From NCBI GenBank assembly GCA_023014485.1, contig JAJOZX010017340.1:1-64000 (forward strand): a DNA stretch of 64,000 nt. The letters are read 5' to 3'. The notes under the pieces are model-generated. The model saw only the letters and a program-made list of their open reading frames with translations. It ran no database searches and was not told the origin of the DNA. The DNA comes from Bathynomus jamesi. Its lineage: Eukaryota > Arthropoda > Malacostraca > Isopoda > Cirolanidae. Within the stretch, counting starts at the first letter, position 1. Each line of letters begins with the position of its first letter. Shown here piece by piece: positions 9,938 to 20,736 of the stretch. A program made the translations under genes and the position numbers.

Positions 9938-10600
9938 GGGGTCTTTTCCGCTTGTGGGTTTGCAGCGAATTTTAATGAAAATCGGAATACTAATGTAGTT
10001 TTGGTCACTGATTTCGAATATAACTTTCTTTTTTTTGGAGAAATGAAAAACAAACATGTTAGAGCACTTTAAATAATTAATATGTGTTTTAACTAGCTTA
10101 AACTAGTTACAGAGGATTGTATTAAATTTAGTCAGAGTCACAAACTGCTACTGTTTATAAAAAAGTGCTCTAAGTGTGGGAGTGTGTGTGCCTTTGATAA
10201 AAATACCCAGTTCTTTCGTTGCCAAAAGCATCGGTCAAACAGTAAAAAGTGCAACTTTACGAAGAATACGTTTTTTGAAGGATCCCGGCAGATCTGTAAA
10301 AGTAGCAGAAAAAAATCAAGAATTAATGCCCAGTTAGGTCAATTGAATGCCCGATTTGGTCAATTGAATGCCAGGCTAGGTTAATTGAATGCCCGGTTAG
10401 GTCAACTGTACACCTTGACGATTGGTTAGGTTAAGTCATGATGTGTTCGTTAAAAACACATTAATTATTTGAAGTGCTCTAACATGTTTGTTTTACATTT
10501 CTCCAAAAAAGAAAGTTATTTTTGAAATCAGTGACCAAAACTACATTAGTATTCCGATTTTCATTAAAATTCGCAGCTTGTCCCCAAACGGAAAAGATCC
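9938..10600 (+). mobile_element. Merlin-derived non-autonomous element M3
   Basis: Inverted repeats of about 155 bp (9938-10092 and 10452-10600) begin GGGGTCTTTTCCG and end AAAAGATCC. The middle carries a zinc-ribbon fragment of a Merlin-like transposase and four tandem 18-24-bp units of the TTGAATGCCCGGTTAGGTCA type (10323-10410). Copies: 39093-39754 and 50829-51490. Confidence 0.65.
10109..10384 (+). pseudogene. Merlin-like transposase, N-terminal zinc-ribbon fragment
   Basis: Reading through 10109 gives KKCSKCGSVCAFDKN, then FFRCQKHRSNSKKC and TKNTFFEGSR: a C-x2-C...C...C zinc ribbon followed by the TFFEGS motif seen at the start of ISXO2-like/Merlin transposases. The frame then enters the tandem 21-bp units, giving QLNARFGQLNARLG, and stops at 10384. 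The catalytic domain is missing. Copies: 39339-39539 and 51075-51275 for the same frame's 3' part. Assignment rests on the zinc ribbon plus TFFEGS and the M2-like termini. Confidence 0.55.
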
Positions 10601-10612
10601 TTCTTAAGGCTG

Positions 10613-12258
10613 ACACTGTGGATTGCGAAAGTAACATACACTAAGAAGTGGATGTATTAAATATGCATGCGTTGTACCCAAATTACAATCATATTCGTTC
10701 AATTTACGTGCAAAATGGTCAGAGCTAGTGTTTTGCACGTGTACTTCGTGCAGAGTTGTAACTTGAAGCACATTCAGGACCTTCGGAATGTACTGGGTGA
10801 GGCGATGAAAAATAAACAAAGCTACTCCTGTGTACAAGCTTCGTGGTTGAATATTTGAAATAGCTTATTCAGTTCCAAGAGGATCTCTCGGGTCTGAAAA
10901 GTTTAAACGAGAGGCGATTAATGGGTATTTTTAATTTGATAAGCCATGATAGTTTGTTTACAATTTGTCTCCTCCCTTTTCCAACTCATAAGTGAAGCCT
11001 ATACATTTAAAGGAGTGGAGCTTAAGTGGTCATTGGGATGAATTTCATAAGGAGCAATCCACTTCTCATTAAAAGCAATTATTCAAAATTATTAGTTTTA
11101 TTATTTGTTTTATTATTAGTTTTATTATTATTAATAATAATAATACTGTACTGTAATTTGTCAATCAAAAATAAATTTAGGTTAATATTGGATTTTACTC
11201 CGTCACAAGCAGTTGAACAAGTACTAAGTATTGAATTGCCATTAAAAACTGATTATAAAAATATATATCGTATCTTGTGCAAATTTGTTCAAATGTAGTT
11301 TTTTAATAAAATTTATTTCCTATTTTGGCTATAATGTACTTTTTTAGTAAAATATTTTTCCTGATTTGGCTATTTTTTCGCTACTCTGGCGACTTAATTA
11401 GTTTATTCTTTTCTGTTCTGGCTATTTTTCCGCGACTAAATTTTGTTAGTTTGGTGAGTTTTGTGCTAGCAGTATGACTTGTCAGTCCTGTGAATTTGAT
11501 TTTGAAGACAAGGTTAGGTTAGGTTATATTATGTTATTAGTTTTTCGTTTTTACTCCCAGTGTGGTTTCATAATGAGATCAAACTTTTGTGATTAATTTT
11601 CAGGTCTTTTGCACGTTTCCTGTGGTAATGCGTCGTTTACAAGATCTCGTAACATGAACATATCCGATATGTTTATGCTACGATATCTCGAAACCTACGC
11701 ATTTGCACAGGAAACGAACGGCAGATTCGTGCAAAGCACCTCAAAATTGACCAGAAAAGTTTGCTCTCATTATAAAACGAGACTTGGAGTAAAATTCAAT
11801 ATTTACCCAAATTTAATATGTAAAAAACTTTTCAGGGATCAAAGATAGAAATGATCTCATTGTTAAGCTTGGAAACGTTGCAAACGATAAGAATGTTTTA
11901 AAAACTAAAACCAACCTACAGTTTGAGCCTCATTCTTACACGTAAAGTTAAGGAATTAAAATGATAAGATCAGTAACATGAAATAAGCCCCTTAACAAAT
12001 ATATATTTGAAAACGAGTCACACGGTAATTACGATACTAATAATTGAAAATATGACTGGGATGGAAAATACACTGGAACAAAATAAATATATTAGTTACC
12101 CTTTGAAATTTTATTTCATTTCATAATTTAAAAGTTTTTAAAAATAAATTAATATCTTGATTCACTTTTCTTAAAAAACAAAGAAATTGAAATTAACAAT
12201 TAAATATTTAAAATTGAAAATATACTTATGAATACATACAATATTTGTCACTAACAAA
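10613..12258. other. Dispersed repeat debris, no gene
   Basis: Includes a roughly 210-bp block (10645-10860) present five times in the window (also 16415-16625, 39799-40012, 44705-44915, 51535-51748), with short open frames on both strands that I take as incidental. A further block (11320-12200) recurs at 16780-17600. TTATT tracts occur near 11095. Confidence 0.55.
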
Positions 12259-12259
12259 C

Positions 12260-12646
12260 TACTTCTTTCACCACCTTTCTCTACAAAAAAAAAAAAAAAA
12301 AAAAAAAAAATGGTGTCAATAATCCAGCAGGGTTGAAAGCACCTTAAACAGAAAAAACAAACAAACAAACTAGTTACGATGCTTAACAAGTATATTCTCC
12401 TACTACTTCTTTCACCACCTTTCTCTACAAAAAAAAAAAAATGGTGTCAATAATCCAGCAGGGTTGAAAGCACCTAAACAGAAAAAACAAACAAACTAGT
12501 TACGATGGAAAATTTCTTCAACCTTATATATACTACTACTTCTTTCACCACCTTTCTCTACAAAAAAAAAAAAATGGTGTCAATAATCCAGCAGGGTTGA
12601 AAGCACCTTAAACAGAAAAAACAAAACAAACAAACTAGTTACGATG
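12260..12646. repeat. Three tandem units with poly(A) core, copy 1 only
   Basis: Three imperfect units (about 12260-12381, 12404-12507, 12534-12646) each run from CTACTTCTTTCACCACC through an A-tract of 12-30 bases to AACTAGTTACGATG. Copies 2 and 3 of the large duplication have only the flanking ACGATGA end. It is a recent tandem expansion or a read error around the A-tract. Confidence 0.8.
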
Positions 12647-12746
12647 AGCACTTGACTCTCACTGTAATTATAATATGAAGTTAAGTTTATTTATTGTTGC
12701 AAGTTATTGTATACTAAGTTTTGTGTTGTTTTGTTCCCATATGACA

Positions 12747-13333
12747 GCGTTGCTATCCAAAAATAATGAAAATCTGAAGATTGGTGTCAAAATATCTGTA
12801 GAAATCTGTAGTTTCAATAAAAATATCTGTTGACAAAATCTGTAAAGTACCATTTGATTTTAAAGTTTATTTTTGTAAGTAACATATACAATAATATTCA
12901 TAATTCCAAACAGAAATACAAAAATGGTCAATTAAACACAAAATTTAGTGAATGAAAGGTAGATAAACTGAATATTTTAAACCAAAATACTATTCAAGCT
13001 ACGTCTATAGGCCAGTTTAAGAATGATCTAGACAAGAAGCAGCAAATAGAAAGAACGAGTATACAGCAACAAAATAAGGATGCATATATACAAAATGGAA
13101 AAAGGAATTCGATACAATACATCATTTTGTGCTGTACTGGAATTATGGAATGAACATTATCATTATCATTTATGATTTTAATTTTCTTTTGTATTGATGT
13201 AATTTTTATTATTCTTATTTTTGTTTTAAGGTTTTAGGACTTATAATTCACTGATGATGACAAAAGATTTGTCGAAACGGCTGAAGTATAAAAAATAAAC
13301 GAAAATGTTTGCTGTTGTATTGGTCCTTCTTTA
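12747..13333 (+). mobile_element. Penelope-like 3' tail fragment ending at (TA)n
   Basis: No coding sequence remains. The 3' part carries a hammerhead-like core (13251-13277), a TATAAAAAATAAACG stretch and an abrupt end at a (TA)n tract, as in PLE-1. The upstream part (from CAGCGTTGCTATCC at 12747) matches 18755-19035 and belongs to another repeat. Copies: about 41430-41632 and 53290-53880. Confidence 0.45.
13251..13277 (+). ncRNA. Hammerhead-like core in tail fragment
   Basis: CTGATGA, then a perfect 6-bp hairpin GACAAA-AGA-TTTGTC, then GAAAC. The expected cleavage triplet NUH after stem III is not seen (GGC follows), so it is probably dead. Equivalent positions: 41553-41578 (one base shorter in the stem) and 53800-53826. 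Confidence 0.4.
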
Positions 13334-13369
13334 TATATATATATATATATATATATCCCATCATGAACC

Positions 13370-14150
13370 GGACATGTTAAATACCTTAAAAAGTGGACGC
13401 TCGACTCTGCCAAGCGAGGTTTAAGTTTTGGTGTTTGGCTAGGATCGATTGGTCGATTGTCGTGTGGCCTCGCTGGAGGTAGAGATCTTTTCTCTTCCAT
13501 CCTCCGAGAAGTTGTCGGTGGTTCTGCTATCGGCATCTGTTGTCACTTTTTTAGGGGGCCTGCTTCCTCCTTGTGAGGTTAGTAGGCCTCGGGGTTCGGA
13601 TCCCCAAATCTACAAAAGAGCCTGCTCTTAACGCCTGCGCGTGCCTGGTTGAGCCCGGGCGCCTGTCTTCTTCTACTCACGCTCTCGTTTCTGTTCCACT
13701 CTTTCTCTATTTGTTTCCCATTTCTTCGTCTGTTCCAGTTTCTCTTCTTCACTATCTTCTTTCTTGGTCACATCGATCGATCGATCGATCGGTGTTTGGC
13801 TGAAATTATAATAGTTACTTTTTTTTTTTTTTAATGTATTCAATCCAATGTGAATGCAACGAGTTTCTTGCGTATATTGAAGTTCTAAAAATAGTAAATT
13901 AGGCCTAGCTAAAAAGCGAAGATCTTATTCTGAAGCTGGATCCTATCTGCCATGTCGATAGCTGATGAGTGAAGCTATAATTTGGGGACCTCTTTGCGAG
14001 GTTGACTCGCTTTACACGTCGGGCTAATATCATGAAATAAAACCTATAGTATTTGTCATTTACCATTACAGTACTTACTGAAACTATCGTGGATTTAATT
14101 TTCACAGAAGAGTTCCTTATTGTATGCGCGGTGTGTTTGTGTAACATATA
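13370..14150. repeat. Dispersed repeat Q, split by a SINE insertion
   Basis: Sequence from AAGTGGACGCTCGAC to the block around 14130 matches, in inverse, the repeat at about 46380-46790, which has no SINE in it. Shared landmarks include GTGAATGCAACGAGT and CGTCGGGCTAA. Related sequence is at 1070-1260. No protein is recognised. Confidence 0.6.
13441..13790 (+). mobile_element. SINE-like element (SINE-2) with 11-bp target-site duplication
   Basis: A 350-bp insertion is flanked by perfect direct repeats GGTGTTTGGCT (13430-13440 and 13791-13801). The body contains a B-box-like GGTTCGGATCC, a CT-rich 3' half and a (TCGA)n tail. A paralogue of the host repeat at about 46715 shows the uninterrupted site (GGTTTTTTTTGGCT). 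Insertion with a target duplication, a simple-sequence tail and a pol III B box fit a SINE mobilised by a LINE; the partner is unknown. Copies: 41739-42088 and 54416-54758, both with the same duplications. Confidence 0.75.
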
Positions 14151-14156
14151 CTATAT

Positions 14157-14201
<45 letters not shown>

Positions 14202-14229
14202 CTGTGTGTGTACAGGATATTCAACAATT

Positions 14230-15090
14230 GTGGTAATAAATGACACAGCATGCATCCAGATTCTCACCTAATTTACAATAGCTGAAAACGAAGCAATCAG
14301 GTGTGAGTTTTGTAAAAAATTGCATGACTTTAACTATATGAATTTGGACGGTGTAATTGTAAATTTGCAAAAACTACAATTTCCACAATCTTAGTATCCT
14401 CAAAACTTGTGCAAAATACCGGAGATGCAAGTAGGGGAAAAATGTCGTTACTTCCACCCTGAAAGGGACACGAGAGTTCAGCAGCCGAAACCTGTTTTGC
14501 AGATATTAAGGTGGTGGAAATTGCAGTTTTTGCTAAATTTACAATTTCTATTTTTTAATGGAAATTATAGAAAGTGGGAAGTGCTTAGATACATTGCCCG
14601 TCTTTGTATCTGCAATGCCATTTTGCATAATACTTGCATACGATAATCTCTACGCTTTTAGTTATCGTCTTTTTTATTATTATCTTCGTTTGGTAGTTTC
14701 ACCACATCACAGATCGTACCTGTTTATTTTCTTTATTTTACAGTAGTGTCTATTTTCGTGTTATCTTTTCATTTGTTTCTCATCCACACCGTTTTCCTTC
14801 GGGACATTTTGGTCATCTTTTCCTTCCATTATTCTCTCTTTCTTTATCGCATTCGTATGCTCCAGTTCTTTAAATTCCGCAAACGAGTTTGCAATTTCCG
14901 TACATGAATCACACAGAAATTTAATGTCCATAATCTGTTTCGCGTTCGACACAAGACATACTTTCCTATCGTCCAAATTCATAGTTAAAATCATGCAATT
15001 TTTTGACAAAACTCACACCTCATTGCTTCGTTTTCAACTATTGCAAATTTGGTGAGAATTTGGACGCATGCTGTGTCATCTATTTACCGC
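14230..15090. repeat. Inverted repeat enclosing D1 sequence
   Basis: About 14230-14350 (with AATTGCATGACTTTAAC) is inverted relative to 14990-15090 (GTTAAAATCATGCAATT and following). The enclosed 600 bp is the inverted relative of 340-900. Open frames here are short and have no family match beyond the weak zinc-finger resemblance noted at 300-1250. Confidence 0.5.
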
Positions 15091-15689
15091 AATTGTTGAA
15101 GAACTGTACACAAAGACACGCACACACATACAGCTTATATATAAATATATTGTTAGTAAACTCTCGTTTTTTTCTTTACTTAGATAACAGTATTGAAAAC
15201 AACACGTCATTCAATATTCAGTCATTCAGTATTGAAAACCACGTTATTCAATGAAAAAATTTATTACGAAATTTTGGCCAACCAATTCATTTCTCTGGAT
15301 TGATTGTATGTATATCCTTTGTATTATGTACTACAACTAAGTTGTAGTACATAATAAATTAAAGTGTTTCAAGTTGTAACAACTTGAAACACTTTTAATT
15401 TAATAGTACCATAGTGGATTAAAACTATGGAAAAGTTAAATACAATAACTTATAGGATTCGATAAAAATTTAATTTCATAACACAATTTGGCCTTTAACT
15501 ACACCTACACGCTAAAATAAAATTAGTTTTTATTCATAGTCAACCAACTAAAAAATTAAACAATGTACGTACATTTATCTAATTTCTTTAATAGTTTCAC
15601 TTTTTTCATAATTGTAAGCGTAATATGGTTACCTTTTGATACACTGTCTCCCCTTGACATGTCACTAAGCAATGATCTCTTCTTAGATG

Positions 15690-15965
15690 CCATAACGAGG
15701 GTAAAATAAATGTGAAACACAAAAAAATATTCCTCGGGGTGCTACACTGCTCACGGTGAAAGCTTGACAAAAAGAGTGGCAGGCTGGAAGCGTGACCAAC
15801 TCTAGGGCCTCGGACACCGGAGTGGCGAGTTTTTGAACTACTCCCGCTCTTTCCAAATTTCGGAGGGTTTGCGGATGTCACAGAAATCTGGGATCTTGAG
15901 AAAATTTTCCGAACAACTGGTGGAACCGGATTTCAGAATTCCGGATCCTCGAAGTTGCAAACTAT
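15690..15965. repeat. R4470 repeat, left half
   Basis: Matches 4475-4745 and ends at a (TA)n tract. Duplicate at 43970-44245. An open frame on the minus strand extends across it but is also open in the other family members only in part, so it is not called as a gene. Confidence 0.6.
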
Positions 15966-15987
15966 ATATATATATATATATATATAT

Positions 15988-16380
15988 ACATTTAACTGCA
16001 ATGACCACGCAGTATATTAATGCATAGAAACGACGTAAGTATAGAGGAGCGTTCTGCACACGAGGAAGAGAAATAACGAACAAATGAAAAATGAGGTGAA
16101 CCGCCCGGGAATCGAACCCAGGATCTTCCGATTGCCGGTCAGATGCGCTATCCATTACACCACGGGCCTCGATCAGTCATAAGTCGAAATTCTCGTACAT
16201 AGGGCAGAAACCAATGCCCTGAGAGGGCACCTTCGCAAATCGTGAATATGTACATTTAACTGCAATGACCACGCAGTATATTAATGCATAGAAACGACGT
16301 AAGTATAGAGGAGCGTTCTGCACACGAGGAAGAGAAATAACGAACAAATGAAAAATGAGGTGAACCGCCCCGGAATCGAC
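15988..16380 (-). repeat. Tandem tRNA-like unit, about 265 bp
   Basis: One complete and one truncated unit, each starting TACATTTAACTGCAATGACC. The complete unit contains the tRNA-like segment 16093-16170 on the minus strand. The second breaks off inside the tRNA-like part at about 16380. Duplicate at 44280-44670. The same unit, forward, surrounds 1401-1477. Confidence 0.65.
16093..16170 (-). repeat. tRNA-derived segment, best-preserved copy
   Basis: Here the A-box region reads TGGTGTAATGGATAGCGC, so the D-stem pairs better than in the copy at 1401. The B box GGTTCGATTCC is perfect. The acceptor arms still mismatch and the anticodon loop is CCGGCAA, so I do not call a functional tRNA. Copy at 44383-44460. 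Confidence 0.6.
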
Positions 16381-16384
16381 CTCG

Positions 16385-17606
16385 TGTGGATTGCGAAAGT
16401 AACAGACACTAAGAAGTGGATGTATTAAATATGCATGCGTTGTACCCAAATTACAATCATATTCGTTCAATTTACGTGCAGAATGGTCAGAGCTAGTGTT
16501 TTGTACGTGTACTTCGTGCAGAGTTTTAACTTGAAGCACATTGAGGACCTTCGGAATGTACTGGGTGAGGTGATGAAAAATAAACAAAGCTACTCCTGTG
16601 TACAAGCTTCGTGGTTGAATATTTTAAATAGCTCATTCAGTTCCAAGAGGATCTGTTGGGTCTGAAAAGTTTAAACGAGAGGCGATTAATGGGTATTTTT
16701 TAATTTGATAAGCCATGATAGTTTGTTTACAATTTGTCTCCTCTTTTTTCCCACTCATAAGTGAAGCCTATTATTTATTTCCTATTTTGGCTATAATGTA
16801 CTTTTTTCGTAAAATATTTTTCATGATTTGGCTATTTTTTCGCTATTCTGGCGACTTAATTAATTTATTGTTTTCTGTTATGGCTATTTTTTTCGCGACT
16901 AAATTTTGTTAGTTTGGTGAGTTTTGTGCTAATAGTATGATGTGTCAGTCCTGTGAACTTGATTTTGAAGACTAGGTTAGGTTAGGTTATATTATGTTAT
17001 TAGTTTTTCGTTTTTACTCCCAGTGTTGTTTCATAATGAGATCAAACTTTTCTGATTAATTTTGAACTGTTTTGCACGTTTCCTATGGTAATGCGTCGTT
17101 TACAAGATCTCGTAACATGAACATATCCTCTATGTTTATGTTACGTTATCTGGAGACCTACGCATTTGCACAGGAAACGAATGGCAGATTCGTGCAAAGC
17201 ACCTCAAATTGACCACAAAAGTTTGCTCTCATTATAAAACCAGACTGGGAGTAAAATACAATATTTACCCAAATTTAATATGTAAAAAACTTTTTAGGGA
17301 TCAAAGATAAGAAATGATCTCATAGTTAAGCTTGGAAACGTCGCAAACTAAAAGAATGTTTTAAAAACGAAAACCAACCTACAGTTTGGGCCTCATTCTT
17401 ACACTTGAAGTTAAGGAATTAAAATGATAAGATCAGTAACATGAAATAACCCCCTTAACAAATATATATTTAAAAACGAGTCACACGGTAATTACAGTAC
17501 TAATAATTGAAAGTATGACTGGGATGGAAAATACACTGGAACAAAATAAATATATATTAGTTACCCAATGAAATTTTATTTCATTTCAGATTTTAAAACA
17601 TTTAAA
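16385..17606. other. Dispersed repeat debris, no gene
   Basis: Paralogous to 10613-12100 at lower identity than the large duplication, showing an older duplication inside the block. No coding sequence is supported. Confidence 0.55.
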
Positions 17607-17618
17607 GGTAAATTTATA

Positions 17619-18432
17619 GTATTACACCCGTCTCCCTTTGGAGGTGAAATTTATGTTTTTCCTATGGTTTTTGATGTGTTTTGAACGAATCTGACCTTCA
17701 AAACCGTCGGAAATGACTCGTTTTTGAGATACCCCCCCCAGCCGGCAATGTGGGGGAAATCACAGAAAACGAGTCATTTCCGACGGTTTTGAAAGTCAGA
17801 TTCATTCAAAACACATCAAAAACCATAGGAAAAACAAATTTGACCTTCAAAATTGACCTAACCTATCCTGACCTAACCTAACCTATTCTGACCTATCCTA
17901 ACAACCTAGCCTAACCTATCCTAACTTAACTAAACCTAACCTATCCTAACCTAAAAGAAAAACAGGAATTACCTTTAAAATCTAAGACAGAATAATCACA
18001 GTACCGTCTTTTCTACAACGCCACAGTTTCTGGTCTTGACGATATGTACACTCCGTTTTACAATGTGGACACTTCACTACTGTCGGTAGAACACCGTGAG
18101 CACGCAGAAACTCAACACTTTTTTCTAAATTTTCATAGAAAGCGACAATACAGCGGTAATAATCGAACGAACACATGTCACACGAAGCCATTCCAGTAGC
18201 AAACTAATTCAAATTCGAAATGGAGCGCTCTGATTGGGCAGACATGTGACGTCAACACACACGAACACACAAACGAACGTACAAACACACACTAGATACA
18301 CACCAAAAAAACGTTTATATCTCGAAAACGAAGCATTTGCGACGGAAACGCTATAGAAGAAAAGTGTCCTAGAATTAAAAAATCTACCTAAGGAATATAT
18401 AATAATTGCTGGACGTTAGACGGGTGTAATAC
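17619..18432 (-). mobile_element. Merlin-derived non-autonomous element M4
   Basis: Perfect terminal inverted repeats GTATTACACCCGTCT (17619) and AGACGGGTGTAATAC (to 18432) are flanked by TATA on both sides. Inside are an 80-bp-arm hairpin (about 17655-17735 and 17757-17835), a CCTAA/CCTATCC-rich array (about 17857-17955) and an N-terminal transposase fragment on the minus strand. The large-duplication copy 2 (45922) lacks this element. Confidence 0.7.
17982..18191 (-). pseudogene. Merlin/ISXO2-like transposase, N-terminal fragment
   Basis: From an ATG at 18191 the frame reads FLRAHGVLPTVVKCPHCKTE and then YRQDQKLWRCRKDG. The segment LP-x-V-x-CPHC...Y-R-D-x-x-W-x-CR is the zinc-ribbon start of a group of arthropod ISXO2/Merlin-like transposases. 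It ends at 17982 with no second half of the ribbon or DDE core. The ATG is plausible as the natural start. Inactive. Confidence 0.6.
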
Positions 18433-18754
18433 TATAATAATACCCATTTAAAAATATATTATCTTGATTAACTTTTCTTAAAGAAAAAAAAATTGAAATT
18501 AACAATTAAATATTTAAAATTGAAGATATACTTATGAATGCATATACAGTATTTGCTCGTGTCAATTAACTTTTAAGGTATAGGTATTTTTGCGTGTTAT
18601 AAAACGCAATTATAATAGGAAATTAAGTTTTTGTTGATTGATGCAAGTTATTGTATACTAAATTTTTTGTAGTTTTGTTCCCATAGGATACTATAAAATT
18701 AAAAATATATTTTAAAATGCAGACTTGCGGTACATAATATAAAACACGTACACG

Positions 18755-19981
18755 CAGCGTTGCCATTCAAAAATAATGAAAATCTGAAGATTGGTGTCAA
18801 AATATCTGTAGAAATCTGTAGTTTCAATAAAAATATCTGTAGACAAAATCTGTAAACTACCACTTGATTTTAAAGTTTATTTTTGTAAGTAACATATACA
18901 ATAATATTCATAATTCCAAACAGAAACACAAAAATGGTCAATTAAACACAAAATTTAGTGAATGAAAGGTAGATAACTGAATATTTTAAACCAGAATACT
19001 ATTCAAGCTACGTCTATAGGCCAGTTTAAGAATGATCTAGACCAGTGGTTCCCAACCTTTTTCGCGCCATGCCCCACCTCGACACCTCAAAAAATTTGAT
19101 GCCCCCCATTAATATAAAAACAAATTTGGTGTTGAAAAGGTATTATTTAAAATTTACAATAATATGAGTACATTTAATATGAATTACCGTACATTCAATA
19201 TGAGTAAAAAACTTGAGGTTGAAGCTAACTAAATTATTATGTAATTATTGTCGTCGTGTAAAAATGTTGCAATTAAAAATAATTATGTTATTGAAATTTT
19301 AAAATATATTTACTTCTAAAAATTATTATGTATAAATTTCATTTTATTGTAGCATTTTCAAATTGCCCCACAAAATTTTCGAATTGCCCCCTGTGGGGCG
19401 TGCGCCCCACGTTGGGAATCACTGATCTAGACAAAAAGCAGCAAATATAAAGAACGAGTATACACAACAAAATAAGGATGCATATATACAAAATGGAAAA
19501 AGGAATTCAATAAAATACATAATTTTGTGCTGTACTGGAATTATGGAATGAACATTATCATTAACAACAACAGGGCTATTTATCTGTACTGTAGATTCCA
19601 CCCTTTGCTTTCTTTAGCAGTGGGTTTTGTTGATGACTTAGTAAGAACCGACGCACAGTCAGCTGAGTGTGGCGTGTTTATGTTATGTTGCCACTCTCTA
19701 CTGACAGGTGGCGCACGAAAACAATTTGTTGGTTCTCATGGAGAAACTCAGTAATATTACTGTAATATCCATTGTAGTCCGTAGTGGTTAGTAAAAAAAA
19801 CCTCAATCTTAGAAATCGGCAAATTGTGCCCATTTTGAAGTAAAATCTGAAAAGAAGCATAAAAAAATCATAAATTTTAGAAATCTGTAGATTTTGCCCA
19901 TTTTGGGGAAAAATCTGAAAATCTGAAACAAAGCATAAAATCTGTAGATGCACAGATAAATCTGTAGAAATGGCAACACTG
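18755..19981. mobile_element. Candidate DNA element with CAG-GTTGCCAT termini
   Basis: Starts CAGCGTTGCCATT and ends AATGGCAACACTG, an imperfect inverted pair typical of cut-and-paste elements. Repeated ATCTGTAGAAATCTGTAG-like words occur near both ends. No matching target-site duplication is found, partly because a Penelope element sits directly at the right end. No coding sequence. Confidence 0.35.
19043..19424. mobile_element. hAT-type MITE with 8-bp target-site duplication
   Basis: Ends CAGTGGTTCCCAACC and GTTGGGAATCACTG are imperfect inverted repeats in hAT style. The flanks are a perfect 8-bp duplication ATCTAGAC (19035-19042 and 19425-19432). Paralogues at about 13030 and 53575 carry the uninterrupted site GATCTAGACAAGAAGC. 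It is 382 bp and non-coding. Confidence 0.88.
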
Positions 19982-20029
19982 CCTTAGATAAATGCAAAAA
20001 ACTTCACTTTTTTCTACGTGAAGGTCAAA

Positions 20030-20732
20030 ATATGAAAATAAAAACCCACTCTAATAGACAGAGTTTATTTCCACAACAGTTTCGATGCCCACTGGCATCC
20101 TCCTCGGGTGGATACAGAAAAACGAATGAACCAAAACAAGATGGAAAAACAGTCAAGGGACCGACCGTTAAGAAATTCGCACCTAGGTTAGATCCCATTC
20201 TCCCGACACCGGAAGGGCATTTTCATTAACGGGACCCGCTTATAAGTACATTCGCACCAATTTAAAACTATCTTCCTGTTCTAAACATACAGATTCTATT
20301 ATTTTTTTACATAATTATTACATTTATTATTAAATTTATTACATTTAATACTGCATTATTATTTATTACAGAAATTATAAATTTATTATTACATTGGTTA
20401 TTACATTGTTGTTTATTATACAGAACTTATAAACCGAAAAAAGAATGAAAAAGGCGAGAAGGAAACAATCCAGAGACCATTGAGAAATTCGCACTTAGGT
20501 TAGAACACGTTCCCCCGACTCGGGATTTTTTGACCAAGAATCTCATTAAAGGGTCTAACTTATAAGTACCTTCGCACAAATTAAAATTATCTACTTTTTC
20601 TATACATACAGATTCTATTATTTTTCTTTTGACATAATTAATACATTTATAAAGCACCTTACTTGATTCCCAATCTATAGCATGATTATTTTGGCTGGCG
20701 TGATAAAAAATGGCATTATTAGTATGACAACT
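20030..20732 (-). pseudogene. Inverted copy of PLE-2 3' end including the nuclease C-terminus
   Basis: On the minus strand the frame around 20530-20730 reads TNNAIFYHASQNN and IDWESSKVLYK, the same as the end of the sense copy with a few substitutions. The UTR units follow. A change that lets the frame run on past the normal stop is incidental. Confidence 0.75.
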
Positions 20733-20736
20733 TCTG

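Larger units (their letters stand above)
1..17606. repeat. Large direct duplication, copy 1
   Basis: Base 1 aligns with base 29274, and the two copies stay collinear and nearly identical until about 17606, where copy 1 enters a Merlin-like element and copy 2 enters different sequence. Differences are single-base changes, small indels and (TA)n length, plus two larger events. Copy 1 alone has the three tandem 110-130-bp units and flanking sequence at about 12260-13125, and it keeps about 140 bp around 5800-5950 that copy 2 lost. The offset is about 29.3 kb. It could be a genuine tandem segmental duplication or two haplotypes joined by the assembler. Confidence 0.85.

Noticed and set aside
10604..10858. 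Conserved pair of opposite frames (also 16177-16665, 39788-40012, 44467-44955, 51494-51748)
   Set aside because: High copy identity comes from the large duplication; the older pair differs in both frames without codon-position bias I can see, and no family is recognised.
13620..13680. 7SL-RNA resemblance (GCGCGTGCCTGG) in SINE-2
   Set aside because: Only about 11 bases agree, too short to support a 7SL origin.
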